DNA from: Bathymodiolus brooksi
Lineage: Eukaryota > Mollusca > Bivalvia > Mytilida > Modiolidae
DNA: 64,000 nt
Assembly (NCBI GenBank): GCA_963680875.1
Contig: OY804579.1
Location: 33,837,804-33,901,803 of the forward strand
Direction: 5' to 3'
Below the pieces are notes generated by a model. The model saw only the letters and a list, made by a program, of their open reading frames with translations. It did no database searches and was not told the origin of the DNA. Positions 25,301-35,800 of the stretch are shown in pieces. The first letter of the stretch is position 1. Each line of letters begins with the position of its first letter. The translations under genes were made by a program, and so were the position numbers.

Positions 25301-26208
25301 AAGGTATCTCCCACTATCAACTACATCAAGAGTGTGTCCGTGCAATGTGCATGACGTCTGGTGGAACTGACATTTGCCAGGAACTCTGATTACAATGCAT
25401 TTTTCAGGATGGAAACACATTTGCCATTTTCTCTACTTTTGAATACTCCAGCGACGGTTGGCACGACATTGAGGTGCAGGCGTAATTCACGCCAGTTCGA
25501 GGCAGGGGTACCTGAAAAAAAATTTCCGAATAGAACTATGCATGGTTGATAAGGGATTCGGAGGCAGGCAATATCGGAAAACAACTCTGGCTTCGAATCC
25601 CAAAAGGGATTAAAAGTCTGGCACTTGAGGATGTTGCTTCAGGTAAGTCATTTATGTATGCCAGGAACAATAGCGGACCCATCACGGTACTTTGAGGAAC
25701 TCCGGAGACAACGTCAAGTGGATCTGACTTGTGGTTCTCAAGTATTACGGACTGAGTTCTGTTGGTCAGGAATTGTTTGATCCATTCAAGGGTATTCTGT
25801 CGTGCTCCGTAGAATTCCATTTTATGCAATAGCCTGTCATGGGGGACCTTCTTCTTCTTCTTCTTCTTCCTGGTATAGTACAGGACTCATCTTGAGTGTA
25901 CATGTAATTTTGCACTGACGCCTCAAAGACGACTAAAAACCCTTCCGAATATGTCGAAAGCTTTGGCGAAATCTAGCAATATGATGTCTGTCACATCATT
26001 GACAGTAAATTTATCTCACAGACAAATCAAAACCTGCTCTACTGTTAAAAAAAAATGAAGAATTGACACCACAAATAATGAAATATGAACACCGGAAAAT
26101 GGGCGTATGCGCTTTCTCAGTTTCTTTTCTTTTTACAGTTTAACAATCACAAATTACTTTTTCAAGTTTCATATCAATATCAGCTTTGAAAATCTTTGTT
26201 AGTTCCAT
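13258..26208 (-). CDS. EXOC7: EXOC7 (Exo70), exocyst complex component 7; 5' part of gene, seven coding exons
   Basis: Exo70 is the exocyst subunit that binds PI(4,5)P2 and tethers secretory vesicles to the plasma membrane. Joining seven minus-strand exons (26208-26158, 21858-21693, 20242-20158, 16733-16625, 14970-14856, 14002-13837, 13327-13258) gives 762 bases, 254 residues, with all six internal junctions GT-AG and in phase. The product matches the vertebrate protein from memory along its length: [17 protein letters not shown], then [70 protein letters not shown] and [10 protein letters not shown]. This is the N-terminal coiled-coil and start of the helical rod; the C-terminal membrane-binding part lies beyond the left edge. 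Introns 2, 3, 4 and 7 carry tandem arrays. It is divergently paired with WBP11. The identity is firm; the first exon is the least certain. Confidence 0.93.
13328..13836 (-). other. EXOC7 intron 6
   Basis: 509 bp of AT-rich intron between exons 6 and 7. I recognise no repeat, RNA gene or coding potential in it. Confidence 0.8.
13837..14002 (-). CDS. EXOC7: EXOC7 coding exon 6
   Basis: 166 bp, acceptor CTTTCAG, donor GTATGT. It encodes [21 protein letters not shown] then [20 protein letters not shown] and [14 protein letters not shown], aligning with vertebrate VTLEHLPESVLQDV and ISRWLVEYGRNQDF. Two GT sites lie side by side at the 3' end (GTGTAT and GTATGT); only the second gives phase 2, as exon 7 needs. 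Confidence 0.9.
14003..14855 (-). repeat. EXOC7 intron 5 with a dispersed repeat fragment and a short palindrome
   Basis: From about 14127 to 14480 the sequence (TGATTGATTATTGGTTGCTT followed by CACGTCCATC) resembles a dispersed repeat I recall from mollusc introns. At 14670-14698 a palindrome pairs ATATGTCTCCCC with GGGGGAGACATAT around TAGA; it may be an element terminus. The ORFs here look like chance. Confidence is low for family identity. Confidence 0.4.
14856..14970 (-). CDS. EXOC7: EXOC7 coding exon 5; its 3' splice site is the seed of the 26-bp array
   Basis: 115 bp, acceptor CTTTCAG, donor GTAATT. It encodes [19 protein letters not shown], then [19 protein letters not shown], aligning with vertebrate LFERGKEALESEFRSLM and VLILDLI. 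The first 19 nt and the CAG acceptor are nearly identical to the unit repeated about 40 times just upstream in intron 4. Confidence 0.92.
15000..16078 (-). repeat. 26-27-bp tandem array (about 40 copies) in EXOC7 intron 4, each unit a copy of the exon 5 3' splice site
   Basis: Plus-strand unit: AAAAATACCTCAAATTCTCT then AGTCTG. On the minus strand this is TTTTTCAG followed by ACTAGAGAATTTGAGGTA. The true junction of exon 5 is CTTTCAG then ACTAGAGTATTTGAGG, one difference over 16 exon bases. Each unit therefore holds a pyrimidine run, a CAG acceptor and the first exon bases. Homopolymer length varies (4-6 A) and a few units have ATAAATTATACT in place of AAAATACCTC. The array sits immediately upstream of the real exon. 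Confidence 0.95.
16334..16590 (+). mobile_element. SINE family A, copy 1 (EXOC7 intron 4)
   Basis: The head GGGCCGTAGTCGTGATCACA, the middle GGCGAGGTGTACTCAATACA and the tail TTAAACACCATAAACCAACC followed by further CAAC units match seven other copies in the window. Better-preserved copies show a box-B-like GTTCGAATCC (seen inverted near 32952 and 21580), so this looks tRNA-derived. It is inserted antisense to EXOC7. Confidence 0.75.
16625..16733 (-). CDS. EXOC7: EXOC7 coding exon 4
   Basis: 109 bp, acceptor TTTCAG, donor GTAAGT. It completes the split glycine codon and encodes [20 protein letters not shown] and [15 protein letters not shown]. This matches vertebrate Exo70 GRLEEYLGSMAKIQKAVEYF. 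It ends in phase 0. Confidence 0.92.
16734..17790. other. EXOC7 intron 3, distal part, no gene recognised
   Basis: About 1 kb of intron. GCTGTGGGCGGAGCAAAC near 16850 and AAGCTCCGCCCACAAATTGT near 17150 form an inverted pair about 300 bp apart, and AATGCCCCTTTAA at 17190-17203 resembles the end of the terminal-repeat element at 47556-48126. This may be a degraded inverted-repeat element. The short ORFs show no family resemblance. Confidence 0.4.
17805..18059 (-). mobile_element. SINE family A, copy 2 (EXOC7 intron 3)
   Basis: Inverted copy: tail TATGGTGTTTAACACAACTT at the left, TTATATCGTGGCGGGCAG and CTCAAGTCACTGACAAAC inside, head CATACGATCAAGACCATGAC at the right. It includes the box-B-like stretch AGTATTTGAACTCAC (inverted). 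The ORF across it is not a gene. Confidence 0.8.
18195..20202 (-). repeat. 54-bp tandem array (about 37 copies) made of the EXOC7 exon 3 end plus its 5' splice site
   Basis: On the minus strand each unit is ATTACCATGTAGCAAAAGAT, GTAGAGACCGTGATTAAAGA, TGG (43 nt of exon 3) then GTAAGTTGATT (11 nt of intron). Variation is confined to a few sites (CACGG, CATGG, CACAG or CAGGG; CAACTT or CGACTT). Because 54 is a multiple of three, the plus strand carries a 714-codon open frame with an 18-residue period; that frame is a by-product and has no homologue I know. The rightmost copy is the true exon 3 end. Confidence 0.97.
20158..20242 (-). CDS. EXOC7: EXOC7 coding exon 3; its 3' end is the seed of the 54-bp array
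   Basis: 85 bp starting after TTAAG and ending GATGG before GTAAGT. With the split codon from exon 2 it reads [19 protein letters not shown] then [10 protein letters not shown], aligning with vertebrate NVEKTLSCLDHVISYYHVA. The last 43-45 nt and the donor recur about 36 more times downstream in intron 3. I place the functional donor at the first copy, because only there is the repeat preceded by unique exon sequence, and the phase (2) fits exon 4. Confidence 0.9.
20243..20789 (-). other. EXOC7 intron 2, part nearest exon 3
   Basis: About 550 bp of AT-rich intron between exon 3 and the 39-bp minisatellite. Nothing recognisable. Confidence 0.7.
20790..21298. repeat. 39-bp minisatellite (about 13 copies) in EXOC7 intron 2
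   Basis: Unit CTTCCTTTACACATATGTAC then AAGGTTCTTACACATGTGT. It contains the palindromes ACACATGTGT and ACATATGT. Some units carry small indels (near 21146 and 21199). As 39 is divisible by three, long open frames appear on both strands (up to 193 codons); none has a real start context or known relative. It does not include exon sequence, unlike the neighbouring arrays. Confidence 0.93.
21411..21665 (-). mobile_element. SINE family A, copy 3 (EXOC7 intron 2)
   Basis: Inverted copy with tail GGTTATGGTGTTTAATGCC, internal GTTATATCGTGGTGGTCGG, box-B-like GGATTCGAACTTGTGATAG and head ATGACCATGACAGTCCC. It ends about 30 bp from exon 2. Confidence 0.8.
21693..21858 (-). CDS. EXOC7: EXOC7 coding exon 2
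   Basis: 166 bp, residues 18-72 plus one base. The acceptor is a T-run ending in ACAG; the donor is GTATCC. It encodes [15 protein letters not shown] followed by [17 protein letters not shown] and [15 protein letters not shown], closely matching the vertebrate Exo70 segment that runs MVGILSSFESRLMKLE. This is the N-terminal coiled coil, reported in mammals to contact small GTPases and other exocyst subunits. Confidence 0.93.
21859..24530. other. EXOC7 intron 1, proximal part, no feature recognised
   Basis: About 2.7 kb of AT-rich, non-repetitive intron. The ORFs here are short and unlike known proteins. I see no tRNA, snRNA or conserved element by eye. Confidence 0.6.
24531..26010 (-). mobile_element. 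Degenerate non-LTR retrotransposon (reverse transcriptase remains) in EXOC7 intron 1
   Basis: Minus-strand pieces in order from the 5' side: [12 protein letters not shown] (about 26003-25950), an interruption, [17 protein letters not shown] and [20 protein letters not shown] (25850-25620), a ~185-bp interruption, [11 protein letters not shown] and [18 protein letters not shown] (25420-25050), then [18 protein letters not shown] near 24780. These are RT domain blocks and the C-terminal region of a Jockey/CR1-type LINE. The A/FADD core is lost in the second interruption. The 3' end is a GAAGAAGAAG tail at 24531-24550. A pseudogene, not a host gene. Confidence 0.88.
25847..25948 (-). mobile_element. 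Nested LINE 3'-end fragment with (GAA)n tail
   Basis: About 100 bp splits the RT reading frame of the surrounding LINE between DFAKAFD and VPHDRLL. It ends in CCAGGAAGAAGAAGAAGAAG, the same kind of terminus as the outer element (CCGGGAAGAAGAAGAAGA) and the LINE at 31540 (ATACCGAAAGAAGAAGAAG). A 5'-truncated insertion of the same family is the simplest reading. Confidence 0.6.
26158..26208 (-). CDS. EXOC7: EXOC7 coding exon 1 (start codon)
   Basis: The 17 codons read [17 protein letters not shown] and stop at a GTAATT donor in phase 0, which matches the phase of exon 2. The start has A at -3 and G at +4. Joined to exon 2 it reads [19 protein letters not shown], a charged coiled-coil start typical of Exo70. 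It was chosen over other short ORFs because phase, distance from WBP11 and sequence character all fit; a cDNA would settle it. Confidence 0.75.
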
Positions 26209-26746
26209 CTTTGCCTCCTAACTATTTTCTAAGTCATACGTCATTTAAAACAATAGCTTAGCATCTATTTAAAAATCCAGAGAGCTCGGTTCTTTTTTTA
26301 TTTTGTGTGAAAAAAATATCTTGGGTGTCTACGAAAAAAACTTCGCTTTTAAAACGTTGCAAAGATTTAAAATGTCGTAATAAAGTAAATTTTAGTTAAT
26401 TGTATTTTGGCAACCAATCTACCTTTCTTGACATGATAATAATTATCTTAACTTATTCAGCAATTAAAAAAAATAATTCTAAAAAATAAGTAAGCTAAAA
26501 AATACAGTAATTTACGACAATTTATAGCGAATTACGGTAGCCAACAAAAATGGATTCCAAATTTTCATGCTTCTCGAAGTTGAATGTTGATTTGATCTGT
26601 ATGGTCGACTAGATCAATAATTATTCATATCACATCGAGAAAATACTTGATCGTTTTCAATTCTATTGAAATTTTCCATTAAGTTAGCTCCTGATATTTG
26701 CATATCTCCAAATTCAGAGTTGTAAAGATACCAGTTTAGCGTCAAC
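26209..26746. promoter_or_regulatory. Bidirectional promoter interval between EXOC7 and WBP11
   Basis: Only 538 bp separate the two divergent start codons. It is AT-rich and shows no clear TATA box at a sensible distance. By eye: a TGACGTAT (CRE-like) sequence on the minus strand at 26236-26243, close to the EXOC7 start, and an octamer ATTTGCAT at 26696-26703, 44 bp before the WBP11 ATG. Motif function is inference; the head-to-head geometry is observed. Confidence 0.6.
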
Positions 26747-26810
26747 ATGGGTCGACGATCAATCAACACCACCAAGAGTGGGAAATATATGAATCCTACT
26801 GATCAAGCCA
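26747..26810 (+). CDS. WBP11: WBP11 coding exon 1
   Basis: 64 bp, residues 1-21 plus one base ([21 protein letters not shown]), donor GTATGT. Near-identical to the vertebrate N-terminus, which fixes the start codon. Confidence 0.97.
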
Positions 26811-29800
26811 GTATGTAGCAAAACATAAATAATCAAAGTAGTCTGTTATATTGATATGGTTTGTCCTTTTTGAGATTTCGGATTTATTAGTAACAAAATT
26901 TGCAGGCCAATTTGGGTCTTGTTTAGTTATTATATTATGTTGAGAGTTGATAGTGTTGACATTGTTGTGTCATCTTCCTTGGATCGAAGTTGATGAATGT
27001 CGAAGGAGTAGGGGCAGAATTAGCATAGGTCCTGCAGAGCCAACATTGGTGACAGACCGAATGTTTGACATGATCTTGTGGCACAAGGCTAAAGGTGTCA
27101 TGCGTGGATCAAGGAAGACGTTCCTCTTTTGGCTCTAGAAAAAAGTGAAATTTCCTAAATATTAGAATCATTTATGACAAATTTATAATAAGAATCATCA
27201 TTATTGTGGTAAAAGTACATAACCAACTCAAAATTCCCCATTTAAACCCAGTAAACAAGATAAACACAACATTAAAAAATCAATGAATCAGAATGATAAC
27301 ATTGCCGGTAAAACAGTCACATGACAAAGTATATCGGAAGTAAACAAACATTTTTACTTTCAATAGTTTCATGCTGTCTAGACTTTATACTAACCAGGCT
27401 TTTCGATAAACCTGAACTCCTGAGTTGCCCAGGAGACGAAGATTTAACTAGTCTACTCTGCTAATATGAACTATTCCCACCTTTTCACAATTCCATATTC
27501 GAGCACAGATAAAGCTTTAAAGAGAAAGAAAAAAAAGATCAGGTATGTGGAAAATTTGTTTTTGTATTTTGGCAATAACAAGCTCTGTATTTAACATACT
27601 ACACTCACCAAGTAGCACTTTGTCTACTGAAAACATACTGCTCAGATGTCTGACAGAACATTTTCCTTTTGTTGCCATTTCCAAGGCCCTACACCATCCA
27701 AATAAAAACTGTAACCTGTATAACAGCCTAAGAGTTACCAAATACCTCAAATATAGTCCTAATAGAAAGGTACAACTATATCTGTGCCTATTACTTTTTG
27801 CAAACTCTTCAGACACTGAAGCAAATCCTGGCCCTAGAACTCCTAAATGGCCATGTGGTACATGCCAAAAAGCAGTAACAACAAAAAATAAAGCTATATG
27901 TTGTGATAGCTGTAACACCTGGTATCACATAAGACTGTCAAAATGTACACCCTCATATCTATGAATGTATGAATGCTAGTAACATCAGCTGGGAGTGCAT
28001 ACAATGTGGAATGCCCAACATTTCTACGTCAATTTTTAATAATTATTCGTTTGTGTCACCCAATCCATTTGACAAACTGAATAACTTGGGGAAAACCATT
28101 AACAATAACAATGATGTACATGTACCAAGTAAAAGCTTATTACCACCAACAAGCATAGAAAGAATTAATTCAACAACTCCTACAAACCAACAAAAGAGAA
28201 ACAAAATCACACGATGGCCATGTGGCACTTGCCAGAGGGCAGTAACATGGAAGCAAAAAGCACTTTGCTGTGACAGTTGTGATACTTGGTACCACATACA
28301 CTGTCAGGGTATGACATCTCACAACTGAATGTATGAATGCCAGTAACATAAACTGGGAATGTACCAACTGTGGAATGCCAAACTTTTCCACCAGCTTATT
28401 TAATAATCAAACCGACATATCATTTAATACCACAAATAACTGGAGCTTGATGAATGATACATCTCTTAATAATAGCTTAGGAGCTCCACAGGCATCTTCA
28501 TCGCCTATGACTAAGGTTAAACTAAATTCTAAACCACCAAAGAAAACTCCAAATAAAGATCGTAAACCAATTAGAATCTTGAACATTAATTTTCAATCAA
28601 TAAAAAATAAGAAAGAAGACCTTAACCAAATTATTGACTCTGCTAAACCTGATATAATCTTAGGAACAGAGACATGGTTATATAAAGATACGTCATCGTA
28701 CAAGTTCTTTCCATCAGAATTATTCAATGTCTACAGGTCAGACAGGAAACCAAATAAAAACAACCAAAGTTATGGAGGAGTGCTTATTGCCATCAACAAA
28801 GAATTTATTAGTTCTGAAGTAAGCGAACTCAAAACTGATTGCGAAATAGTTTGGTCTCAAATAAACATGTCTGGAAGTAAGAACTTACTAATAGGTGCAT
28901 ACTATAGACCACCATCTGATAAGGGAACATCTCTACAACAGCTTGAATTATCCCTCAGTAGAATAAATCATGCATCCAATACCAATATTATTTTAGGAGG
29001 AGACTTTAATCTGGGTCACATCGACTGGTCTATACCACAAGTTATACCAGGTAAACCAGAAACAGAACTTGACATCAAACTCTTAGATATCATCGATGAA
29101 TACAATCTCCATCAATTAGTAAATGTTCCAACTAGAAAAGAGCGAACTCTTGATCTCATTTTAGTAATCAATCCATCTATCATCAATAAAGTTCATACAT
29201 TACCACCTCTTGGGCTTAGTGACCATGATGTTGTTTAAATAGAAGCAGACATATGGCTGCGTAAAGTACGTCAACAACCCAGAAAAATCCTTAGTTATGA
29301 CAAAGCAAACTGGGATAACATCAAATCTGATTTAGAAGACACACTTAAAAAGATAATAAACATAAACAATGATGCAAAAATTACTGTAAATGAAATGTGG
29401 AACTTATTTAAGAACAATCTTGCAAAATCAATTAATAAAAACATCCCACATAAAATGCTAACATACAAACATCGACTACCCTGGATCCATAATAAACTAA
29501 GAAAGATGATTAATAAAAAGAACAAAAAATATAAAGAGAAATATAAACAGCTGAAACATCAGGTCCAGAAAGAACAAAGACATGCTTACAACACCTATAT
29601 CGAAAAATTAATCCTAAACCTTCCAACAAATAATCCAGATCAAAGTTTTAATAATCAATCGAAACCAAAAAAACTCTTCTCCTTCATAAAGTCACTCAGA
29701 ACTGACAACAGTGGAGTTGCTCCCTTGAAAAAAGAAGGACAACTAATTGCCGACACTAAACAAAAGGCAAACATCTTAAACGAACAATTTAAATCTGTAT

Positions 29801-32800
29801 TTACCACTGAATCAATAGATAACATTCCTAACAAGGGTGTGAGTCCACATCCAGATATACCACCACTTACCATCACAACACCTGGCATCCGAAAACTACT
29901 TGACAACATCAACCCGCATAAGGCCAGTGGCCCAGACAACATCAGCGGCAGAATACTAAAAGATCTTCAAAATTTTACAGCTCCAATCTTAACCATTATT
30001 TTTCAAAAATCACTTCAAACTGGCTGCATACCATCTGACTGGAAACATGCAAATGTTGCACCAGCATACAAAAAAGGTGAAAAATACAACGCAGCAAATT
30101 ACAGACCAATCTCTCTCACTTGTATCAGCTGTAAAATTATGGAACATGTCATTACAAAACACATACTTAACCATCTGGAAAGCAACAGTTTATTATATGA
30201 TCTTCAACATGGCTTCAGACATTCTAGATCCTGTGAAACCCAACTACTGTCCTTTGTTCAAGAACTTGCTGCAAATTCAGATAAAAATATTCAAACTGAT
30301 CTCATTATCATGGACTTTGCCAAAGCCTTTGACAAAGTTCCACATCAACGACTTCTATACAAACTCAAATTTTATGGAATCAAGAATCAAACATTAAACT
30401 GGATCTCTGCCTTTTTATCAAACCGTACACAAACAGTGGTTCTGGATGGAGAGTCATCAGATATTGCTCCGGTCACTTCTGGTGTCCCTCAGGGAACAGT
30501 TCTGGATCCTGTTTTTTTCTGGTATATATTAATGACTTATCAGAATATATGAAATCCAGCCAACTCAGACTGTTCGCCGACGACAGCATCATCTACAAGA
30601 CTATCAAATCCCAAAAAGATTGTGATAGTCTCCAAGAATACCTTGATGCTGCCGCAAGATGGGAAAGTGACTGGCTGATGACTTTCCACCCAGACAAATG
30701 CTCAGTCCTTACAATAACAAACAAGAAAAATCCTGTAAAACATAACTACTTGCTACACAATCATACTTTGGAATCACTCTTCAATCCGACTTAAAATGGA
30801 CACAGCATGCTAACAACATAGTAGCCAATGCAAATAAAAGTCTTGGATTCTTGAAAAGAAACCTTAAAACCTCCAACACAAATATAAAGTCGCAGGCATA
30901 CCTATCTCTTGTCCGTCCAAAACTAGAGTATGCATGCTCAGTTTGGAACCCTCACACTGCAGAACATTGCAATAAAATTGAGATGGTCCAACGACGGGGC
31001 AGCTAGGCATGCCTGCAACAGATACCATAATACTAGCAGCGTCACAAACATGCTACAAACTCTCACCTGGCCTACATTACAACAACGTTGACTCAAAACA
31101 AAACTTATCATGTTCTACAAGATTGTTCACCATATAGTTGCAGTTCCTACAACAATATTAATACCTACAGACCCAACAATCAGACAATTTCATCCATTTA
31201 GATACAGACATCTTCATGCATTCAAAGATCTGTACAAGTACTCATTCTTTCCGAACACAATCATTCACTGGAATTTACTACCTCAAACTATAGTTCTATG
31301 CCCAACAGTCAACACGTTTAGAGAACAGCTAACACCAACTGTTCTCAGCCATCTACAATCACAAATTTAAATAAAAATGAAATTGTAAATAGTTTTAACC
31401 ACAAATTTATTTCTGTTGGCACCACTTGTAAATATGTTATAAACTGTCTGAATTTATTATTATTTCTTATTCCCACGCATGCGCAACAGCTAGTGATCAT
31501 CCAGTGGATGGATAGCTGTATACCGAAAGAAGAAGAAGTGTCTAGTGATAGAAATCGGTCACATTTCAAAAGTGATGATCGTTAAACCAGCATTGACCGA
31601 TGATCAATCATGATTACTCAAATGTGAATAGTCTTATTTCAAGTGTATGTTTGTCAAAATAAAGAGTTGTAATCATATAATGTACACAGATTAATATATT
31701 TTTCAGAATCGATCATCGTATCGGACCACGACATCCCACCAATTAGTCCATGTTTATGATGATCGGTGCACCACTGCACAAAAGGTCGTGAGTCCCACTA
31801 CTGGCCACTAATGCATTCTTTGTTATTATGTGCAAAAAATGAGTCCCAAACAAATGTGATGAGTCAGAGATCACTTTGGGCCGTGCAATAATGCTAAAAT
31901 TTGATATGGCCCATTAAAAAATTATGTGTGCGCCAGTAGGGCGCATTACCGTCACACATGGCCCATACAATTGTACATCGTGCGCCGGTAACCGGATCTG
32001 CATACTTATTTTGCTTTGACTGGTTCTTAATTTATGTTTCATCCCACGAACGTAGTCAGGCGAAAAAGTAAACCAGTCGTATAATCATCTGATACTCTGT
32101 ATTTTTCATACTCGGGTCTCGATTATAACGAAAACTGTCGAATGACAACAAAATGCCTCCCAAAAAGGCAAGATCTGAAAAAAATCAACCGAAAATATCA
32201 TTTTTCACGACGTCAGAGAAGGAAAATCCTTGGTCAGCAGATGAAACGGACACAGGTACAACCACAGAGGCGAATGAGCCTATTGAGGTCGATGATGACG
32301 TATCACACAAAGCCAGCGAAAACAAGGAACAAGGAAAGTTTCAGTCCCGTTGGGCCAGTTTATACACATGGTTAACATACGACAAAGATAAAAACAAATT
32401 GTACTGCAGTAAATGCATTAGCATTGGAGCAAACAATACTATGACAGCTGGTTGTGATAATTTTAAAATATCATCACTCACTATTGGCATGCAGCTAGTG
32501 CAAATTACAAGGTTTATTGCCTCTAGAATTGCTCAGAATTGCTTAAATTGCTGAAAATCGTTTTCGGGCCAGGGGGGCCCCATACCCCGGCCTAATGGCC
32601 CATTACTTTTGATGATGATGGGCCTTCATCATCTTCAAAAGCTAGGGTGATCTCTGTGAGTTGCAGGTTTCTCTGACTGATATTTTTTTACATATAATCT
32701 TTTATTATTTTAGGAAAAGAAGCAAGAAAAAGAGAGCTGAAAAAGGTAAAATTCTTTCTTAAAAAGTAATGGTTGTATTTTAGGGGTTATGGTGTTTAAT

Positions 32801-35800
32801 ATCACTTTCAACAATATTCAGTTATATTGTGGCAGTCAGCTTTATTGGTGGAGGAAACCAGAATACTTGGAGAACACCACCCACCAGCTGCTGCAATTCA
32901 CTGACAAACTTCATTATATAATGTTATATCGAGCCCACCTCGCCATGAGCAGGATTCGAGCTCACAACATTAGTGGTGATAGGCACTGATAACACAGGTA
33001 GTTGTAAATCCAATTACCATATGACCATGACAGCCCCAGTTTTATCTTATATATTAACAGATAATATTACAATTATAAAAATTACAGATAATAATTTTCT
33101 TCATGTTCTTAAAAGACATTGCTGCACAAGTAACTTTACTATATGGATTTGGGGCTTGATTTTCCTATTTTAAAGTGAAACATGTTATACAGCTATTTAT
33201 ATAAAATCCAGAATAAACCATAACCAGGTGAATAGCATAGGTGGTGTAATGGTTAGCGTGCTCTCCTTGAATGCTGTAGACTATGGGTTCGTGACCCTGT
33301 CAAGCAAACCAAAGACTATGAAATAGGTATTTGCTGCTTCTCTGCTAGCATGTGCAGCATTAAGGAGTTAAAAGCCAAGATAGGTTGGCTCAGAATCACG
33401 ATAATATGTCATAGTGGAGCGGCATGTATATTTTTTTTACTTTTATTTCAGTGAATAGCCCTATAAACAGCCAGTTAAACGTGGTTGTCTATTAGCAGAA
33501 AAGTTGCTCACATGGCGTTAAACAATATTAATGACTTGTGGACACAATTAAGTTTCTATATAAGTGACTTTTTGTGTATATGTAGCAGCAGATTTATCAT
33601 TTCTGTTGAAAACAGTAAAATTGTTATTTAAAAAAAAATTAATTTCAATCTCTCTACTGTACTACACATATTGATGACATATATAAACAGAAAGTTCACC
33701 AACAGTACATATATATATATATTACAGAACAAGAAGCAGCGTATGCTGGTGAGACAAGCTGTCCTGAAAGGAAAAGATCCAGTACAATTACTTACAGAGA
33801 TGGAAATTATAGATCAAATGGGTAAGATTAAAGTGTGTTTGAAGACTTGATCGTTTGAAGATTAGAAGATGAACCGTTAACATTCTTTGTATATTTTTTT
33901 ATATAACCACAAAAATTGTGTCGTATTATGGTATGGCACAATATTTCCACCAATTTCAACAAACGATCAACTACCTCTCACCTGAAATCATTAAACACAG
34001 GAATGACAGTGACATATGTCGATGGAAATCCAGCTCCTGTCTTGGAACAGTCTCACAAATGTGGTGGGTTTAAATCGAGTCAATGAGATCCCAACTCTCA
34101 CCTTCTTGATAATTGGATCACCAAAGACAATACAGATATAAGGAAACAATTAAAAAAACCTGCACATATTCATTTCCACACAAATGGACAGTGTTTGGTT
34201 TATGGTGTTTAACGACATTTTCAACAGTATTTCAGTTATATCGTGGCAGTCAGTTTTATTGCTGGAAGTACCCAGAGAAAACCACCGACCTGTCGCAAGT
34301 CACTGACAAACTTTTTCCCATAATGTTGCATCAAGTACACTTTGCAATAAACAGAGTTCAAACTCACAACTTTAGTGGTGATAGGCACTGATTGCACATG
34401 TAGTTGTAAATCCAAGTACCATCATGGATACAAAAATGAACAGTGTAAATATGTACAGTAGCAGAGACAATATTTTCTTGTAGTATAGTTGTTACAGTGT
34501 TATTTTTATTCTGTTTTGTATTGGTAAATATTTACATTTCTAATTATATCACAGCGATAAAACTTATCAGGGGCTTGGCTACTAAGATTGTTATTTTAGG
34601 GAGCCCAGATGGCAACTGTAGCAAAAATGTGAAGTTATGTTCCTGTTGTATGTACCAAAGATTTACAAAAATGTGAAGTTTTGTCCCTGTTGTATGTACC
34701 AAAGATTTACAAATATGACTGAAATAGAATACTATTGTTACTTTTAAGGATGGTCATGATTTCTGTGGATTTGTCTTCTTTTGCCTCAAGACTGTCTAAA
34801 TATACCACCAAGATGTATCTGTCTTGATTACAATAAATAATACTAGAGTTTCACCATACAATAATGTGTATTGGGTGTAGTTAACTTAAATATTTTTTTC
34901 CTGATTGTAGAATTTTACCATTTTTTTTAACAGAATACAATCCTGTGGAAGCTCCAAAACTGAATGAGAAAGTGTTAAAAGACAAGCGTAGAAAATTAAA
35001 GGAGACTTTTCAGAGAGTTCTGAGACTTTATGTAAGTAGAGTATTATTGAACATTTGTTAAGCATGTTTTAGACAAGCTTGATATGAACACTATATAAAA
35101 AGGGATATTACACCATATTTTTATATGATATGATACATTTTCTTGAAAGACGTAACATTTTAAGTATGAAAATTTAGAAATCTAATTTTATGTGTTTGAT
35201 CTTGTGTTTATATATTCACGTAAGAGTCCTCATCCATGTCATTGTGCTTATGTTTACCATTATCAGCTGTTTTTTATCAGTAACTCTCCCAGCCCACTTT
35301 CAGGGTTTTCAAAATGTGCCAGCAACCGGCGATTTTGTCGTTTACTTTCACATTTTCGGCGGTTAAAAATTTATCGAGTATGGGTTTTCCAACAATTTTT
35401 ATGTTTATGTGAATTGTCGTTATCGTGTTTTGTTGATCTATATCTTCTTATCGATTACTTTTACTATTGCAATCAACTGAAGGAATAAACGTCTGTGCGA
35501 CCCCGGATTTACATTCAGTTCCATTTCCGAAAGTGGAAAATTTAGAATCATCATTACACTTCCATCGCCTCATGTCTGACTACATGCCAGTACATAAACA
35601 AAGAAAAATTTCGGCTTTTTTTACTCAAAAGGGTAAGTAATCCATAGAAGAATTCAATTTAAGTACAGGAGCATGAAATATACAATTTATTTGATTGTAA
35701 AACATGCCAGACTCCAATACTCGAGGTTTAAATCCCGTTCATGCATAGACTATGACATTCCCCATTTCCTTTTTACTTCTATTTCAATTTGAAATTAGAA

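Noticed and set aside
24700..25829. Host gene encoding reverse-transcriptase-like pieces
   Set aside because: Frames are broken, the catalytic block is missing and the 3' end has a GAA tail: LINE relic.
33236..33300. Functional tRNA gene (GGTGGTGTAATGGTTAGC...)
   Set aside because: The similarity continues into a shared body with the copy at 45297-45572, so it is a SINE.
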